From Desulfobacteraceae bacterium (GTDB lineage: Bacteria; Desulfobacterota; DSM-4660; Desulfatiglandales; Desulfatiglandaceae), in contig CP070700.1 in the NCBI GenBank assembly GCA_020349865.1, forward strand, positions 2,762,111-2,768,641: DNA of 6,531 nucleotides, in the 5' to 3' direction. Each line of letters starts with the position of its first letter. Within the stretch, counting starts at the first letter, position 1. Below are positions 4,486-6,531 of this stretch, in pieces. Both the position numbers and the translations under genes were made by a program. Below the pieces are notes generated by a model, which ran no database searches, was not told the DNA's origin, and worked only from the letters and a program-made list of their open reading frames with translations.

Positions 4486-6105
4486 GTGGAAGTGGAAACT
4501 TCACATGCGCCTGAATGGCGTGAGCAGGCATGGTCGGAGCTGACTGAGAGAAATGTACACGGACTGGCCGAGTGGGACCTCCTTGTGATCGGCGGCGGCA
4601 TTACGGGTGCGGGCATTTTAAGAGAGGCGGCAAGACGCGGCCTTGCCGCTTGTTTGATCGAACAGCGGGATTTCGCCTGGGGCACATCGGGTCGCTCGTC
4701 AAACATGGTTCATGGAGGCCTGCGTTATCTCATGGCGGGCCGCTTCAATTTGACCCGTGACTCGCTTCTTGAACGGGAACGGTTGCTGCATGAGGCGCCG
4801 GGCCTGGTAGATCCTTTGGGTTTTTTATTCAGCGACTACAAAGGCCGCTGCCCGGGTCGGTGGTCCTTCAGCGTTCTTCTGACAGTGTATGATCTTCTGG
4901 CAAGGCGCTGGAACCACAGGCATTATCCACCTCATGAATTCACAATGCTTGCGCCCCGCATCATGCTCACCGGACTCAAAGGCGGGGCCCAATGCTTTGA
5001 TGCCGTCACCGACGATGCACGCCTGGTATGCCGCGTTATTCAAGAAGCTAAACAAGAAGGGGCGGTTGCGCTCAATTATGTTGCGGCCGACCAGCTTATG
5101 ATCGAAAGAAACCGGGTATGCGGAGCTGCATTACGGGACGTGCTTACCGGGGCAACCGCTGAGGTGCGCGCAAAGGCACTAGTGAATGCAACAGGCGCCT
5201 GGGCCGACCGGTTCCGTAAACGGGTGGGAGGCGGTCATGATATTCGGCCCCTTCGGGGAAGTCATCTGGTATTTCCGTTCTGGCGCTTACCGGTATCCCA
5301 GGCCATCGGGATGAAGCACCCTGTTGACAGACGCTCTGTGTTTCTGTTGCCCTGGGAAGGAATGACAGTGGTGGGGAGCACCGATCTCGATCATGATGAG
5401 AATCTTGACATCGAGGCCTCCATAACGCCGGAAGAAGTGGAATACCTTCTGGAAATTGTCCATTGCCAGTTTCCAGCCCTCGCCATCGACAGGAGCGACA
5501 TCGTCTCTACATATGCAGGTGTCCGGCCCGTTATCGGCACGGGTGCTTTAAATCCGTCCAGCGAAAGGCGGGAGCACAGTATCTGGGTGGAACGCGGGCT
5601 CATCTCAGTAAGTGGCGGAAAGCTGACCACATTTCGTCTGATTGCCCTGGACGTACTTAAGCGCGCAGCCCAATTTATTCCATCACTGACTGTTGAGGAT
5701 ACAGGTGAACCGGTTTTTTCAAAGGTATCCGAGTTGGAGCCCTCTTTTCAGGAGCTTGATAGAGCACTTAGAGAGCGCCTGGTGGGTCGTTACGGGATAG
5801 CAGCGGGGAAAGTCGCTCAATGTGCCAGGGATGGAGAGCTTACGCGAATACCCGGAACCAATACCCTCTGGGTTGAGCTTCGCTGGGGCGCACGCACCGA
5901 AGCAGTAGTGCACTTAGAGGATCTTCTTTTGAGGCGTACACGGCTCGGCGTAGTAGTGGCGCGTGGTGGCGCAGCGTTTTTCGATCGCATTAAACTGATA
6001 TGCCAGGAAGAACTGGGTTGGGATGAAAATCGATGGCAAGACGAGGTACACGCTTACAGAAACCTTTGGCAGCGATGTTACAGCGTTCCGGGGCGAAACC
6101 AGTAA
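4486..6105 (+). CDS. glpD: Glycerol-3-phosphate dehydrogenase, FAD-dependent (GlpD type)
   Basis: A 539-aa membrane-associated flavoenzyme that oxidises sn-glycerol-3-phosphate to DHAP and passes electrons to quinone. The FAD Rossmann motif is VIGGGITGAGILREAARRG (34-52). The family hallmark SGRSSNMVHGGLRYL is at 68-82, followed by VNATGAWAD (233-241), RGSHLVFP (257-264), LPWEGMTVVGSTD (288-300), YAGVRPVIG (343-351; its Arg matches the substrate-binding Arg of E. coli GlpD) and SGGKLTTFRLIA (376-387). A DAO_C-type helical domain occupies about 410-530, including HLEDLLLRRTRLGV. The length is slightly above the 501 aa of E. coli GlpD because of an N-terminal extension of about 25 residues. The start is uncertain: GTG at 4486 and GTG at 4492 are both possible, with purine-rich GAAGGTGG around them, and no ATG is available before the domain. 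Pairing with the AGPS-like gene suggests a role in DHAP supply or glycerol-lipid metabolism. A second stop (TAG) follows the TAA. Confidence 0.92.
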   Translation: MEVETSHAPEWREQAWSELTERNVHGLAEWDLLVIGGGITGAGILREAARRGLAACLIEQRDFAWGTSGRSSNMVHGGLRYLMAGRFNLTRDSLLERERLLHEAPGLVDPLGFLFSDYKGRCPGRWSFSVLLTVYDLLARRWNHRHYPPHEFTMLAPRIMLTGLKGGAQCFDAVTDDARLVCRVIQEAKQEGAVALNYVAADQLMIERNRVCGAALRDVLTGATAEVRAKALVNATGAWADRFRKRVGGGHDIRPLRGSHLVFPFWRLPVSQAIGMKHPVDRRSVFLLPWEGMTVVGSTDLDHDENLDIEASITPEEVEYLLEIVHCQFPALAIDRSDIVSTYAGVRPVIGTGALNPSSERREHSIWVERGLISVSGGKLTTFRLIALDVLKRAAQFIPSLTVEDTGEPVFSKVSELEPSFQELDRALRERLVGRYGIAAGKVAQCARDGELTRIPGTNTLWVELRWGARTEAVVHLEDLLLRRTRLGVVVARGGAAFFDRIKLICQEELGWDENRWQDEVHAYRNLWQRCYSVPGRNQ

Positions 6106-6184
6106 TAGTGGAAGCTCCAATTTAGCATCATGGTCTTAAAGTATTATGAGCTTATGGGCGTAGTGCATAAGGCAAGCCTCCCCC
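6106..6184. other. Convergent intergenic spacer
   Basis: This is 79 bp between the ends of glpD and the methyltransferase gene. The only structure is a 6-bp stem, CTTATG and CATAAG (6151-6171, 9-nt loop), too weak and lacking a U-run to be called a terminator. Confidence 0.4.
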
Positions 6185-6531
6185 TCAGTGTTTTCTCCTG
6201 GACCTTATTATTGTGGTGATTTCCCCAACACGTGATTTATAGTCAAGATATGATTGACCGAACATACGAGTCAGATATTCGTCTTCTTCTTTGATAAGGT
6301 TCCTAAAGCTGAGATAGCCCACTAAGGAGGCTGCCAGCATCAGCCAAGATCTGAAAAGCAAAGCTATTCCAGGCGCGATGAACAGTATCCACGATGAATA
6401 CATCGGATGCCGCATATACGAAAAAACACCTGTGGTTACAAGCCCTTTGTTTTTAAAGGCAATTGAAGGAACACGGGAAGAGGAGAGTTTAAGCCCAAGG
6501 CCAATAGCTATTAGGGCAATAGCGGCTACCC
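6185..6531 (-). CDS. Isoprenylcysteine carboxyl methyltransferase (ICMT/PEMT-like) family membrane protein (5' truncated)
   Basis: The reading frame stays open from the TGA at 6187-6185 to the right edge, giving 114 codons of a longer gene; the internal ATG at 6415 is not the start. Counting from the edge, residues 28-50 read KGLVTTGVFSYMRHPMYSSWILF, the SAM-binding core of the family with its RHPxY signature (40-44). A hydrophobic hairpin of two membrane segments follows (about 45-75). Then comes KEEDEYLTRMFGQSYLDYKSRV (80-101), the conserved Glu-Glu and FG..Y..Y block, and a basic tail. Family members are integral inner-membrane methyltransferases using S-adenosylmethionine on lipid or small hydrophobic substrates. 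Bacterial members rarely have a known substrate, and true prenyl-cysteine targets are unlikely here. It faces glpD tail to tail and so is not in its operon. The family call is secure, the substrate is unknown. Confidence 0.85.
   Translation of the reverse strand, partial: VAAIALIAIGLGLKLSSSRVPSIAFKNKGLVTTGVFSYMRHPMYSSWILFIAPGIALLFRSWLMLAASLVGYLSFRNLIKEEDEYLTRMFGQSYLDYKSRVGEITTIIRSRRKH

Noticed and set aside
6151..6171. Possible bidirectional terminator after glpD
   Set aside because: Only 6 bp pair, the loop is 9 nt, and there is no U-run on either side.

Overview
The window looks like chromosomal DNA from a Gram-negative bacterium, most likely a deltaproteobacterium in the broad sense (Desulfobacterota, sulfate-reducer or syntroph type). 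I infer this from the SurA/PpiD-type periplasmic foldase, the pairing of an alkylglycerone-phosphate-synthase-like flavoprotein with a GlpD-type glycerol-3-phosphate dehydrogenase, and an intergenic palindromic element with GTCATTGCG ends of a kind I associate with such genomes. No rRNA, tRNA, CRISPR array, transposase or prophage gene is visible.

Layout. (i) 1-1103, + strand: the 3' part of a parvulin-type peptidyl-prolyl isomerase/chaperone whose N-terminus lies off the left edge. (ii) 1104-1357: an intergenic stretch between convergent genes, holding a degenerate 21-bp tandem repeat and a MITE/REP-like palindromic element of about 165 bp. (iii) 2412 down to 1358, - strand: a compact three-gene operon of small proteins (78 aa and 104 aa, both unrecognised, then a 155-aa DUF1285-like protein). 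It has a strong Shine-Dalgarno site, a plausible sigma70 promoter, and a striking 23-24 bp stem hairpin between the two, at the expected 5' end of the mRNA. (iv) 2413-2785: the divergent control region, with a good TTGACA-N17-GATACT promoter facing right. (v) 2786-4378 and 4486-6105, + strand: an AGPS-like FAD-binding oxidase followed by GlpD, probably co-transcribed. (vi) 6531 down to 6185, - strand: the 3' part of an isoprenylcysteine methyltransferase (ICMT/PEMT-like) integral membrane protein, convergent with glpD.

How the genes fit together. GlpD interconverts sn-glycerol-3-phosphate and dihydroxyacetone phosphate (DHAP) at the membrane. AGPS acts on acyl-DHAP to make alkyl-DHAP, the first ether-linked lipid intermediate. 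Their adjacency suggests a glycerol-lipid module, possibly for alkyl-ether lipids. However, the AGPS-like protein has Gln in place of the middle His of the family's His triplet, so its exact reaction is uncertain. The three-gene operon on the opposite strand has no function I can assign. Its 5' hairpin and the in-frame, proline-rich gap between its first two genes are the least explained features of the window.
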